Assembly (NCBI GenBank): GCA_964417825.1
Contig: CAYQJC010000006.1
Span: 1 to 24,217, forward strand
DNA from: CAYQJC01 sp964417825
Lineage (GTDB): Bacteria > Patescibacteriota > Minisyncoccia > Minisyncoccales > CG1-02-41-26
DNA length: 24,217 nucleotides
Direction of reading: 5' to 3'
In this document: positions 13,058-19,412 of the stretch, one piece after another
Layout: every line of letters starts with the position of its first letter
Position numbering within the stretch: the stretch's first letter is position 1
The notes under the pieces: generated by a model
What the model was told of the DNA's origin: nothing
The model's input: the letters and a program-made list of their open reading frames with translations, nothing else
Databases searched by the model: none
Position numbers and translations under genes: made by a program

Positions 13058-15163
13058 TTATCTCCGTTTCCCTTCTATAATCTCCTGAGCAATGTTATCA
13101 GGTACTTTTTCATAGTGATCAAATTCCATTGTAAACGTTCCTCGACCTTGAGTCAAGGATCTTAAAGTAGTAGCGTAGCCAAACATTTCTCCTAAAGGCA
13201 CTTTTCCTTGGATAACTTTTAGATCGGCTCGGTCTTTCGTTTCTTCAATTATCCCCCGCCTTCGGTTTAAATCTCCTATTACATCTCCGAAAAACTCCTC
13301 TGGTACCACAACTTCAATCTTCATAATTGGTTCAAGCAAGATAGGTAAAGCTTTTTTAGCAGCCTCTTGAAGAGCTTGGGCTGCGGCAATCTTAAATGCA
13401 ACTTCCGAGGAATCAACTTCGTGGAAAGAACCATCGTATAAGCTGACTTCCATATCAATCATTGGATAACCTGCTATTATCCCCTTACTCATTGCCTCTT
13501 TAACTCCTTTTTCAACAGCTGGAATAAATTCTCGCGGGATAACTCCCCCTTTTATTTCATCTTTAAATTCAAAACCCTCCCCCCGTTTTCTAGGAGAAAC
13601 TCTTAACCAAACGTGTCCATATTGACCTCGGCCTCCTGACTGCCGAATATATTTTCCCTCCGCTTCAGCCGTTTTCAAAATTGTCTCTTTGTAAGCAACT
13701 TGAGGTCTACCAGCAGAAGCATCAACTTTAAACTCTCTTTTCATTCTATCTAACAAAATTTCAAGATGTAATTCTCCCATGCCCGAAATAATTGTCTCCC
13801 CTGTTTCTAAATCCTCTTTAACTCGGAAAGTTGGGTCCTCCTCAGCTAATTTCTTTAAAGCCAAGGCTAATTTCTCTTGGTCTTGTTTAGTTTTTGGTTC
13901 GACTCGAATAGAAATAACTGGCTCGGGAAAAATGACTTTCTCAAGCAAAATTGGCTGGGAAGGATCACAAAGAGTATGCCCGGTGCTTGTTCCTCTTAAA
14001 CCCACGGTTGCGGCAATATCTCCGGTAAACACTTCTTCGATCTCACTCCGATAGTTAGCGTGCATTCTTAAAATCCGGCCAATTCTCACTTTCTCCCCAG
14101 TGGTTGAATTCAAAGCATAAGAGCCTCGGGAAAGGTGGCCGGAATAAACCCTAAAATAGCTTAAACTACCGACATAAGGATCGGAAGCGATTTTAAAAAT
14201 TAAAGCACAAAAGGGCTCGGAATCATCAGCTTTTCTTTCAATAACCTCACCTGTTTTGGGATCAGTTCCTTGAATTGGTGGTAAATCCGTGGGGCCAGGT
14301 AAATAATAACAAATAGCATCCAGAAGTGGTTGAATTCCTTTATTTCTTAAGGCAGCTCCACAAAGAACCGGCACTAATTTATATTCCAAACTTGCTTTTC
14401 TTAGAGCCTGACGAATTTCCTCTGATGAGATTTCCTTTTTATCTAAAAATTTCTCCAGTAACTCATGATCTTCTCCAGCAATTTTCTCTATCATACTCTC
14501 TCGCCATTTCTCAGCCTTTTCTCTTAATTCAGGAGGAATCTCTTTTTCGGTAATAATTTGGCCAAAATCGCCTTCGAAATATAACGCTTTTTTCTCAATA
14601 AGATCAATTACTCCTTGAAAATTAGATTCTTCCCCAATCGGAATCTGTAAAGGTACGGCAGCCTTGGTCAGTTTTTGGTGAATACTTTCTAAACTCTTTT
14701 CAAAACTTGCTCCCATCCTATCTAATTTATTCACGAAGCAAATTCGGGGAACCTTATACATATCTGCTTGGCGCCAAACTGTCTCTGATTGTGCCTCAAC
14801 TCCTGCTACCCCATCAAAAACCACCACTGCCCCATCTAACACTCTCAGCGATCTTTGAACTTCAGCAGTAAAATCAATATGACCAGGGGTATCAATAATA
14901 TTTATTCTATATTCATTTCCTTTCTCCCGAGGCAAATTTCTTGGGATCCAATAGCAAGAAGTGGCAGCGGCAGTGATAGTTATACCTCTCTCTTTTTCTT
15001 GCTCCATCCAATCCATAATGGCTTGGCCTTCATGAACCTCACCAATCTTGTGGCTAATCCCGGTGTAAAATAAAACTCGCTCCGTAACCGTGGTCTTACC
15101 AGCATCAATATGAGCAATAATCCCGATATCTCTTGTTTTTTCAATTGGGTATTCTCTTGGCAT
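13058..15163 (-). CDS. fusA: Elongation factor G
   Basis: EF-G is the GTPase that drives translocation and, with RRF, ribosome recycling. The 701 residues begin MPREYPIEKTRDIGIIAHID with G1 AHIDAGKTT, switch region EKERGITITAAATS, G3 DTPGHIDF and G4 NKLDRMGA. Domain IV shows GGRGQYGHVWLR and GVIPREFIPAVEKGVKEA, and domain V shows DVIGDLNRRRGII. Length is standard. It lies 7 nt after rpsG. Downstream the spacer is a dispersed AT-rich element and not a clear terminator. Confidence 0.98.
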   Translation of the reverse strand: MPREYPIEKTRDIGIIAHIDAGKTTVTERVLFYTGISHKIGEVHEGQAIMDWMEQEKERGITITAAATSCYWIPRNLPREKGNEYRINIIDTPGHIDFTAEVQRSLRVLDGAVVVFDGVAGVEAQSETVWRQADMYKVPRICFVNKLDRMGASFEKSLESIHQKLTKAAVPLQIPIGEESNFQGVIDLIEKKALYFEGDFGQIITEKEIPPELREKAEKWRESMIEKIAGEDHELLEKFLDKKEISSEEIRQALRKASLEYKLVPVLCGAALRNKGIQPLLDAICYYLPGPTDLPPIQGTDPKTGEVIERKADDSEPFCALIFKIASDPYVGSLSYFRVYSGHLSRGSYALNSTTGEKVRIGRILRMHANYRSEIEEVFTGDIAATVGLRGTSTGHTLCDPSQPILLEKVIFPEPVISIRVEPKTKQDQEKLALALKKLAEEDPTFRVKEDLETGETIISGMGELHLEILLDRMKREFKVDASAGRPQVAYKETILKTAEAEGKYIRQSGGRGQYGHVWLRVSPRKRGEGFEFKDEIKGGVIPREFIPAVEKGVKEAMSKGIIAGYPMIDMEVSLYDGSFHEVDSSEVAFKIAAAQALQEAAKKALPILLEPIMKIEVVVPEEFFGDVIGDLNRRRGIIEETKDRADLKVIQGKVPLGEMFGYATTLRSLTQGRGTFTMEFDHYEKVPDNIAQEIIEGKRR

Positions 15164-15170
15164 AAAACGA

Positions 15171-15635
15171 TCAGCGAGCTAAGTAAGCAAAAGCTCTGTT
15201 AGCTTCGGCCATTCGATGAACATTAATTCTCTTTCTCACCGCCTCCCCTTCATTCTTGGCAGCCAAAATTAACTCTTGGGCTAACTTCTCTTCCATTGGT
15301 TTTCCTTTCTTTCTCTTGGCTGCCTCAATTATCCATTTCATTGCTAAACTTTGACTACGCTTTTCTCTTACTTCCCGAGGAACTTGATAAGTCGCTCCCC
15401 CTATTCGCTGTGGTCGAACCTCAACCGAAGGTCCAACATTTCTTAAAGCTTTTTCAAAAATCTCTACTGGATCTTTTTTCGTCTCTTTTTTAATTATCTC
15501 GAAAGCCCTATAGACAATCTTCCGAGCCAAGATTTTCTTTCCTTTTCTCATTACCTGATTAATAAATTTAGCTACCAGAATATTATTATAAACTGGGTCT
15601 GGAAGAATTTCTTTTGATTTAAACTTTTTAGCCAT
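15171..15635 (-). CDS. rpsG: 30S ribosomal protein S7
   Basis: S7 initiates assembly of the 16S 3' domain and often regulates the str operon. The 154 residues show KFINQVMRKGKKILARKIVY, then NVGPSVEVRPQRIGGATYQV, SLAMKWIIEAAKRKK and NVHRMAEANRAFAYLAR. It lies 3 nt after rpsL and 7 nt before fusA. Confidence 0.97.
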   Translation of the reverse strand: MAKKFKSKEILPDPVYNNILVAKFINQVMRKGKKILARKIVYRAFEIIKKETKKDPVEIFEKALRNVGPSVEVRPQRIGGATYQVPREVREKRSQSLAMKWIIEAAKRKKGKPMEEKLAQELILAAKNEGEAVRKRINVHRMAEANRAFAYLAR

Positions 15636-15638
15636 AGA

Positions 15639-16058
15639 TTATTTTTTAGCTTTTTCTTTTTTAGTTCCGTACTTGGATCTACTCCTTCTCCTTCCTTCTA
15701 CCCCTCCGGCATCCAAAACTCCCCTGACAATGTGGTATCTCACTCCTGGTAAATCCTTCACCCTTCCTCCTCTTAAGAGAACCATCGAGTGCTCTTGTAA
15801 ATTATGACCTTCGCCGGGTATATAAGCGGTCACCTCTTTACCATTCGACAATCTAACTCGAGCTACTTTTCTTAAAGCTGAGTTTGGTTTTTTTGGAGTA
15901 ACGGTGAAAACTCTAATACAAATGCCCCTCTTGAAAGGTGAGGGATAAAAACTCGGTCGATTTTTCAAAATATTGAAACCAAAAGTCAAGGCCTTCATTT
16001 TGGCCTTCTTTTTCAGTTTCTTTCTTGGTTTTTTGATAAGTTGATGTAAGGTTGGCAT
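15639..16058 (-). CDS. rpsL: 30S ribosomal protein S12 with Gram-positive-style insertion
   Basis: S12 is at the decoding centre. The 139 residues begin MPTLHQLIKKPRKKLKKKAK and contain TPKKPNSALRKVARVRLS (the streptomycin-site lysine is wild type) and LLRGGRVKDLPGVRYH (methylthiolation-site Asp present). Between about residues 23 and 40 there is an insertion of about 13 residues, FGFNILKNRPSFYPS, relative to the E. coli protein. Low-GC Gram-positive S12 proteins have one in the same place. It is first in the str operon, with a promoter 46 nt upstream. Confidence 0.97.
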   Translation of the reverse strand: MPTLHQLIKKPRKKLKKKAKMKALTFGFNILKNRPSFYPSPFKRGICIRVFTVTPKKPNSALRKVARVRLSNGKEVTAYIPGEGHNLQEHSMVLLRGGRVKDLPGVRYHIVRGVLDAGGVEGRRRSRSKYGTKKEKAKK

Positions 16059-16080
16059 GATTCAAAACTAAAATAAATAA

Positions 16081-16093
16081 AGCACTAAGTGCT
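16081..16093 (-). promoter_or_regulatory. Short palindrome in rpsL leader
   Basis: AGCACT-A-AGTGCT is a perfect 6-bp inverted repeat between the predicted start of transcription (about 16097) and rpsL. It could be a regulatory hairpin or operator half-site; nothing more can be said. Confidence 0.35.
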
Positions 16094-16103
16094 CAGGTTT
16101 TTA

Positions 16104-16133
16104 ATATTAACAAAATTCAAATTTAAAAGTCAA
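16104..16133 (-). promoter_or_regulatory. Promoter of the str operon
   Basis: Minus-strand -35 TTGACT (16128-16133) and -10 TAATAT (16104-16109, preceded by TGT) have an 18-nt spacer. The start would be near 16097, about 39 nt before rpsL. Confidence 0.7.
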
Positions 16134-16143
16134 GGGAAAGAAG

Positions 16144-16764
16144 CTATAAAGGCAAGGGATTACCGGTTATTAAATGAAATAAAGGTTCACAAATAAAAGG
16201 AATGCCAATATAAATCATAAAGACAATCACTAAGAAAAGAAGGATAAAACTTGAACTTAAAAGGGTAAGTTTAATTCTGGTTTGAGAGGGGGGTAAGATA
16301 GCAAAAAGAAGATGGGAACCATCTAAAGGAGGGACCGGCATTAGATTAAATATCCCAAGTAAGATATTCAACCAAATAAAAATACTAAAGAAGATAATTA
16401 AAGATGGATTTGTCAAAGAAGAAAATCTCAAAATTAACCCGACTACCAAAGCCGCTAAAAAATTGGAGCCAGGTCCTGCCAAAGCGATTAAAGTTGGGCC
16501 CCACTTTTTGTTGCGGAGATTTAAAAAATTGAAAGGAACTGGTTTTCCCCAACCAATACCAAAGAGAAAAAGAAACAGAGTACCAAAAGGATCCAGATGA
16601 GCCAAAGGATTAATTGTCAACCTTCCCATTTCTTTAGCAGTTGGGTCACCTAAAAAATAGGCTATTTGAGCATGGGAATATTCATGCAAAGATAAGGCTA
16701 GAAGAATGGAGACCGCCACCATTAAATATAAAGTTGGATTCAAAAATAATAATTGGATAAGCAT
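16144..16764 (-). CDS. M50-family site-2-type membrane zinc protease
   Basis: The product is an integral-membrane metalloprotease of the small YwhC/Rip-like M50 group, which cleaves substrates within or next to the membrane. The 206 residues have HEYSH (HExxH, about residues 28-32) inside the second hydrophobic segment, INPLAHLDPFG, a central ALAGPGSNFLAALVVG helix, and FNLMPVPPLDGS with the third metal ligand Asp. About five or six membrane segments are visible. It starts at ATG 16764 and ends 11 nt before the str promoter -35, on the same strand. Its substrate cannot be inferred from the neighbours. Confidence 0.93.
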   Translation of the reverse strand: MLIQLLFLNPTLYLMVAVSILLALSLHEYSHAQIAYFLGDPTAKEMGRLTINPLAHLDPFGTLFLFLFGIGWGKPVPFNFLNLRNKKWGPTLIALAGPGSNFLAALVVGLILRFSSLTNPSLIIFFSIFIWLNILLGIFNLMPVPPLDGSHLLFAILPPSQTRIKLTLLSSSFILLFLVIVFMIYIGIPFICEPLFHLITGNPLPL

Positions 16765-16869
16765 ATTCTATATAGCATCTTCTATAACACCTTCGAAAGG
16801 AAAATTTCTTCGAGATTTTCTTATTGCCCGAAAGGAACATTCGAAGTTGCTCTACCGGGCATATTCTTT

Positions 16870-16898
16870 ATCATACCTTAGAAATTTGCAAATTTCAA
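16870..16898 (-). promoter_or_regulatory. Promoter of the M50 protease gene
   Basis: Minus-strand -35 TTGAAA (16893-16898) and -10 TATGAT (16870-16875), spacer 17. The leader to 16764 is about 100 nt and contains CTTCGAA/TTCGAAG and GCCCG/CGGGC inverted repeats. Confidence 0.7.
16881..16896. promoter_or_regulatory. Perfect 16-bp palindrome between divergent promoters
   Basis: GAAATTTGCAAATTTC is a perfect palindrome. It covers the rpmB promoter -35 and most of the spacer and part of the -35 of the opposing M50 promoter, so one bound protein could control both. Confidence 0.6.
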
Positions 16899-16914
16899 AA
16901 AGTTTTATTAAAAT
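16886..16914 (+). promoter_or_regulatory. Promoter of rpmB-tRNA-Pro
   Basis: -35 TTGCAA (16886-16891) and -10 TAAAAT (16909-16914) with a 17-nt spacer. The start of transcription is expected at about 16920-16922, only 2-4 nt before the rpmB ATG. Confidence 0.65.
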
Positions 16915-16923
16915 AATGATACT

Positions 16924-17145
16924 ATGGTAAAAAAATGTACAATTTGTGGCAAGAGCTCTCGAGTTTTTGGCAAAAGAAAAAAATTGAGGGGAAAATACAA
17001 CCCAACCACCAAACGGAGAAAATATCCTAATCTCCAATGGGTTAGAATTCCTGAGGATATTAAAAAAGAAAAATACAAACCCTTCCGAGGTAAAAGAATT
17101 CTTGCTTGTACTAAATGTATCAAAGCTTTGGGCAAGTTGAGATAA
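16924..17145 (+). CDS. rpmB: 50S ribosomal protein L28, zinc-type
   Basis: L28 is a small late-assembling large-subunit protein. The 73 residues carry CTIC (5-8) and CTKC (62-65), the zinc pairs of the metal-binding form, and the core TTKRRKYPNLQWVRI followed by GKRILACTKCIKALGK. It starts at ATG 16924 with no ribosome binding site and a predicted transcript start within a few bases, so the mRNA is probably leaderless. The stop TAA is separated by a single base from the tRNA-Pro gene, so both must share a transcript. Confidence 0.95.
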   Translation: MVKKCTICGKSSRVFGKRKKLRGKYNPTTKRRKYPNLQWVRIPEDIKKEKYKPFRGKRILACTKCIKALGKLR

Positions 17146-17146
17146 A

Positions 17147-17220
17147 CGGGGCATGGTGTAATTGGCTAACATAGGCGCATGGGGTGCGTCTGATTCCCGG
17201 TTCGAGCCCGGGTGCCCCGA
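17147..17220 (+). tRNA. tRNA-Pro(GGG)
   Basis: A full cloverleaf is visible: acceptor CGGGGCA (17147-17153) pairs with TGCCCCG (17213-17219), discriminator A at 17220. The D stem is GTGT/ACAT. Anticodon stem GGCGC/GCGTC holds loop ATGGGGT with anticodon GGG at 17181-17183 and G at position 37. T arm is CCCGG-TTCGAGC-CCGGG. The C1-G72 pair is typical of bacterial tRNA-Pro. CCA is not encoded. It reads CCC and CCU. It begins one base after the rpmB stop and is followed by a strong terminator. Confidence 0.97.
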
Positions 17221-17224
17221 AAGA

Positions 17225-17255
17225 AAAACCGTCCCGCTTTCAGCGGGACGGTTTT
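17225..17255 (+). terminator. Bidirectional intrinsic terminator after tRNA-Pro
   Basis: A 14-bp stem AAAACCGTCCCGCT / AGCGGGACGGTTTT with loop TTC has T runs on both sides. It serves the rpmB-tRNA unit on plus and the HD-domain operon on minus. The core CCGCTTTCAGCGG is one of the dispersed palindromes of the window. Confidence 0.9.
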
Positions 17256-17258
17256 CAG

Positions 17259-17297
17259 CTGTCAGAGACCCGCTCTCTGAAGCCCGATCTCTGACAG
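17259..17297 (-). repeat. Three-arm inverted repeat after the HD-domain gene
   Basis: CTGTCAGAGA (17259-17268) can pair with TCTCTGACAG (17288-17297); its inner TCAGAGA (17262-17268) can instead pair with TCTCTGA at 17274-17280. The two folds exclude each other. It lies 2 nt past the stop of the HD-domain gene. Confidence 0.65.
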
Positions 17298-17298
17298 T

Positions 17299-17853
17299 TT
17301 AAAGCCCCAAATCATCAGAAATTTTTTGCATGGCAAACAAGACAATCTCTATGAACTTCTCTAAACTTAGATTTAGATACTCTTGGCATTTGGCAATTAT
17401 TTTCCGATTTGCCCCTCGAGCAAAAGATTTTTCTTTAAAGCGATTTAAGACATTTTCAACTTTTAAATCATTTATCTTTTTTGAAGGCAAAACCAAGGTT
17501 GCTGCTACTATCAAGCCAGTTAAAGGATCAACACAATATAAGGCCTTGGCCATTAAAGTTTTTGGTAAAATACCATGGACCTCATTATGGGCCAAAACAG
17601 CTTGGCAAATTTCTTCCTCAAACCCCAGATCTTTTAGCATTTCACTTCCAAGTTTTGAATGCAATTTTGGATCTTCTTTTGTCTTTTCATAATCGATATC
17701 ATGCAAAAGTCCACAGATCTCCCATTTCTGTTCGTCCTCCCTAAAATGTTTAGCTAATTCTTTCATCGCTGCCCCTACCGCCAAAGAATGTTTAACTAAA
17801 TTTTGATTATCTAAATTTTCTTTTAATAAATTTAAAGCTTGGCTTCTTTTCAT
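17299..17853 (-). CDS. HD-domain phosphohydrolase-like protein
   Basis: The 184 residues match the HD superfamily: H22 in LVKHSLAVGAAM, the HD pair in LLHDIDYEK (51-52), H65, AVLAHN with H89, and D109 in ALYCVDP, a full set of metal ligands. Such proteins hydrolyse nucleotides or other phosphoesters; the substrate is unknown here. It starts 2 nt after the 3'-phosphoesterase stop, so it is the last gene of a three-gene unit with two DNA-repair enzymes. A role in nucleotide clean-up would fit, as inference only. Confidence 0.85.
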   Translation of the reverse strand: MKRSQALNLLKENLDNQNLVKHSLAVGAAMKELAKHFREDEQKWEICGLLHDIDYEKTKEDPKLHSKLGSEMLKDLGFEEEICQAVLAHNEVHGILPKTLMAKALYCVDPLTGLIVAATLVLPSKKINDLKVENVLNRFKEKSFARGANRKIIAKCQEYLNLSLEKFIEIVLFAMQKISDDLGL

Positions 17854-17855
17854 AA

Positions 17856-18347
17856 TTATTCTATCTTAATTAATAACCATTGGTTGGATTTCCTTTTTTG
17901 ATTTTTCTGTCCTTTAATTTTAATTAAAGTGTAAGTTCCTTTTAATTTTCGCCCTTTTAATTTAAAAATAATTTGATTTTTGGCTCTCAATATTAATTTA
18001 TATTTACCTTTGTCAAATATTTTAACCCTACCTGCTCCATACAATCCTCCGGGAATTTCTCCCTGAAAATCAATGTAATCTACTGGGTGATCCTCAACTT
18101 GCAAAGCTAAGTGCTTAACTCCTTTTTTCTCAGGAACTCCTTTTGGTACTGCCCAAGATTTTAAAACAACACTTTTACCCGCCGAAGTGTTGAAGGAGGC
18201 GGGCATTTCCAACCGAAAATCAAAATGATGATGGCTAGCCCAGTGCTCTTGAACCACGAATCTATTTTTAGAAGTTTTCAAAATTTTGCCTTTTGGTTCA
18301 GGGGTCTTCCCAAATTTTCTTTTTTGCCAATACTCTTTAAGAGACAT
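17856..18347 (-). CDS. Stand-alone LigD-type DNA 3'-phosphoesterase
   Basis: The 163 residues match the phosphoesterase domain that in many bacteria is fused to ligase D. These domains trim 3'-phosphates and ribonucleotides from DNA ends, using a metal. Visible motifs are FVVQEHWASHHHFDFRLEMP (QEH and HFDFRLE, residues 31-49), SWAVPKGVP, LALQVEDHPVDYIDFQG and IPGGLYGAGRVKI, ending in NQWLLIKIE. No ligase or polymerase domain is attached or adjacent. Its ATG abuts the stop of the uracil-DNA glycosylase gene (TAAATG). Confidence 0.92.
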   Translation of the reverse strand: MSLKEYWQKRKFGKTPEPKGKILKTSKNRFVVQEHWASHHHFDFRLEMPASFNTSAGKSVVLKSWAVPKGVPEKKGVKHLALQVEDHPVDYIDFQGEIPGGLYGAGRVKIFDKGKYKLILRAKNQIIFKLKGRKLKGTYTLIKIKGQKNQKRKSNQWLLIKIE

Positions 18348-18944
18348 TTATCCAAATTGTTTTAAAACCTGGAAGTCCCTTTCTAGAATTTTTTTCATAT
18401 TCGGGTTGTAAGTGGCAACAGCTGGATGATAAAGAGGAATTATTTTTATATCCCAGAAAAGATTTTTAACCTCAAAAACTTTACCATGGATTTTGCTAAT
18501 CGGTTGAATCTCATTTTTTAAACCAAATTTTTCCATTAAAAATTTCATTGAATATCTTCCCAAAGGACAAATAACTCGAGGTCCAATAATCTCAATTTGT
18601 CGCTCTAGATAAGGAGTGCAAGAGGTAATTTCTTCTTTCTGAGGATCTCGGTTTCCCGGCGGTCGGCATTTTAAAACATTACAAATATAAACTTCCTCTC
18701 TTTTCAAGCCAATAGAGTTTAGTAACTCATCTAAAATTTTACCTGCTGCTCCACAAAATGGTCTCCCACTCTTATCTTCTTGAACTCCCGGTGCTTCCCC
18801 AACAAACATTATTTTTGCTTCGTGGCTTCCTTCTCCAATTACTGGATAGTTTCTAGTTCTGTAAAGCGGACATTTTTTACAAGCTAAAACTTCCTCTTTG
18901 ATTTTTCTTAATTCTTCCTCTCGTTTTTTATCCTCCTTTATCAT
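18348..18944 (-). CDS. Family-4 uracil-DNA glycosylase
   Basis: This iron-sulfur enzyme removes uracil from DNA, starting base-excision repair. The 198 residues have C22 and C25 (CKKC), C93 (LKCRPPGNRDP) and C109, the four cluster ligands of the family. Motif A is VGEAPGVQED (48-57) and the second active-site motif is YHPAVA (172-177). Length is normal. ATG at 18944 has a plausible AGAGGT ribosome binding site 11 nt upstream. It is the first gene of a unit with the phosphoesterase and HD genes. Upstream lies a hairpin (18976-19010). Confidence 0.93.
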   Translation of the reverse strand: MIKEDKKREEELRKIKEEVLACKKCPLYRTRNYPVIGEGSHEAKIMFVGEAPGVQEDKSGRPFCGAAGKILDELLNSIGLKREEVYICNVLKCRPPGNRDPQKEEITSCTPYLERQIEIIGPRVICPLGRYSMKFLMEKFGLKNEIQPISKIHGKVFEVKNLFWDIKIIPLYHPAVATYNPNMKKILERDFQVLKQFG

Positions 18945-18975
18945 TTAATTATTTTACCTCTTGCCCCCGTTAGAA

Positions 18976-19010
18976 GTCCAATCTCCTAAGAGAGTGGAGT
19001 TATCTTGGAC
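18976..19010 (-). promoter_or_regulatory. Hairpin upstream of the UDG gene
   Basis: GTCCAA (18976-18981) pairs with TTGGAC (19005-19010) and CTCC (18983-18986) with GGAG (18996-18999). It would lie in the UDG mRNA leader. Its loop contains ACTCTCTT on minus, complementary to AAGAGAGT in the nearby ncRNA; this may be chance. Confidence 0.5.
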
Positions 19011-19031
19011 AATTTACTCTTTCTCGCGGGG

Positions 19032-19060
19032 TTGACAAGGAATTTGGAAATGATTACAAT
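19032..19060 (+). promoter_or_regulatory. Consensus promoter directed into the ncRNA locus
   Basis: -35 TTGACA (19032-19037) and -10 TACAAT (19055-19060) with an exact 17-nt spacer. Transcription would start near 19067 on plus, opposite to the strand I favour for the ncRNA. No coding region lies downstream on plus. Confidence 0.7.
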
Positions 19061-19094
19061 GAAACAACTTTCTTTTTTTGTGGAAAAATTTCTC

Positions 19095-19241
19095 TAAAAA
19101 AAAGCCCTACTCTCTTCCTTTGGGATTGTTCCGAAATACTGCAAGTGGGTGCTCTCACGTTAAGCCATAAAATGGCTTAACAAATCTTGAGCTCCCGTTC
19201 GAGAATGTTTGTCGGGCAATCTAATCGGAAGGAGTAGGGCT
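19095..19241 (-). ncRNA. Candidate structured ncRNA, possibly 6S-like
   Basis: AGCCCTACTC-T-CTTCC (19103-19118) and GGAAGGAGTAGGGCT (19227-19241) form a 15-bp closing stem with one bulge. Inside are GATTG/CAATC plus CCGA/TCGG (19124-19134 with 19212-19221), a perfect 10-bp hairpin GTTAAGCCAT-AAA-ATGGCTTAAC (19159-19181) and two smaller hairpins (19145-19158; 19182-19210). On minus, the predicted start from the promoter at 19248-19277 falls at the first base of the closing stem, and a run of eight T ends the RNA, giving about 147 nt. Paired ends, length and a single transcription unit recall 6S RNA, but the branched interior is not typical and I cannot name a family. Two G-U pairs form only in plus-strand RNA, so the plus strand remains possible. 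Confidence 0.6.
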
Positions 19242-19247
19242 ACTTTT

Positions 19248-19277
19248 ATTGTATAATTTCTTAAAAACCTTTGTCAA
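19248..19277 (-). promoter_or_regulatory. Promoter of the candidate ncRNA
   Basis: Minus-strand -35 TTGACA (19272-19277), -10 TACAAT (19248-19253) with spacer 18, or TATACA (19250-19255) with spacer 16. The expected start coincides with the base of the RNA closing stem. Confidence 0.75.
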
Positions 19278-19358
19278 CCCTGTATGAGAAATTTGACAAA
19301 GTGTTTTGTCAAATAAATCACTAAGTTGTTAAAAGCAGTCAAATTTCCTCTACAGGGT
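19277..19358. repeat. Nested inverted repeats upstream of ncRNA promoter
   Basis: ACCCTGTATGAGAAATTTGAC-like arm at 19277-19297 (key ends ACCCTGTA and AAATTTGAC) is matched in inverse at 19338-19358 (18 of 21). Inside lies a perfect palindrome ATTTGACAAA-GTGT-TTTGTCAAAT (19291-19314). A further partial copy GAAATTCCTCTAGGGG is at 19364-19379. The arrangement could be an operator or a small mobile repeat. Confidence 0.75.
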
Positions 19359-19412
19359 AAGCCGAAATTCCTCTAGGGGGTTAATTCCTGAATAAATTTT
19401 TCAAGAAAAATT

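Larger units (their letters stand above)
18945..19412. other. 468-bp gene-free region holding the ncRNA locus
   Basis: I see no credible protein gene here. The stretch contains, left to right, the UDG leader hairpin, a plus-strand promoter, the ncRNA candidate, its minus-strand promoter, nested inverted repeats and a short tail to the adenylate-kinase-like gene. Confidence 0.8.

Noticed and set aside
17481..17744. Plus-strand reading frame opposite the HD-domain gene
   Set aside because: It is antisense to a gene with clear HD motifs and has no start signals or similarity.
19103..19241. ncRNA segment as a MITE with 15-bp terminal inverted repeats
   Set aside because: No target-site duplication is seen, and promoter start and T tract line up with the stem ends, which fits a transcribed RNA better.
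19095..19241. SRP RNA, tmRNA or RNase P RNA
   Set aside because: The GGAAGGAAGCAGCC-type SRP loop, the tRNA-like ends of tmRNA and the conserved P4 motifs of RNase P are all missing.
18976..19241. Base pairing between UDG leader loop and ncRNA 3' arm (8 nt)
   Set aside because: Eight complementary bases of low complexity are easily expected by chance, so I do not claim an interaction.
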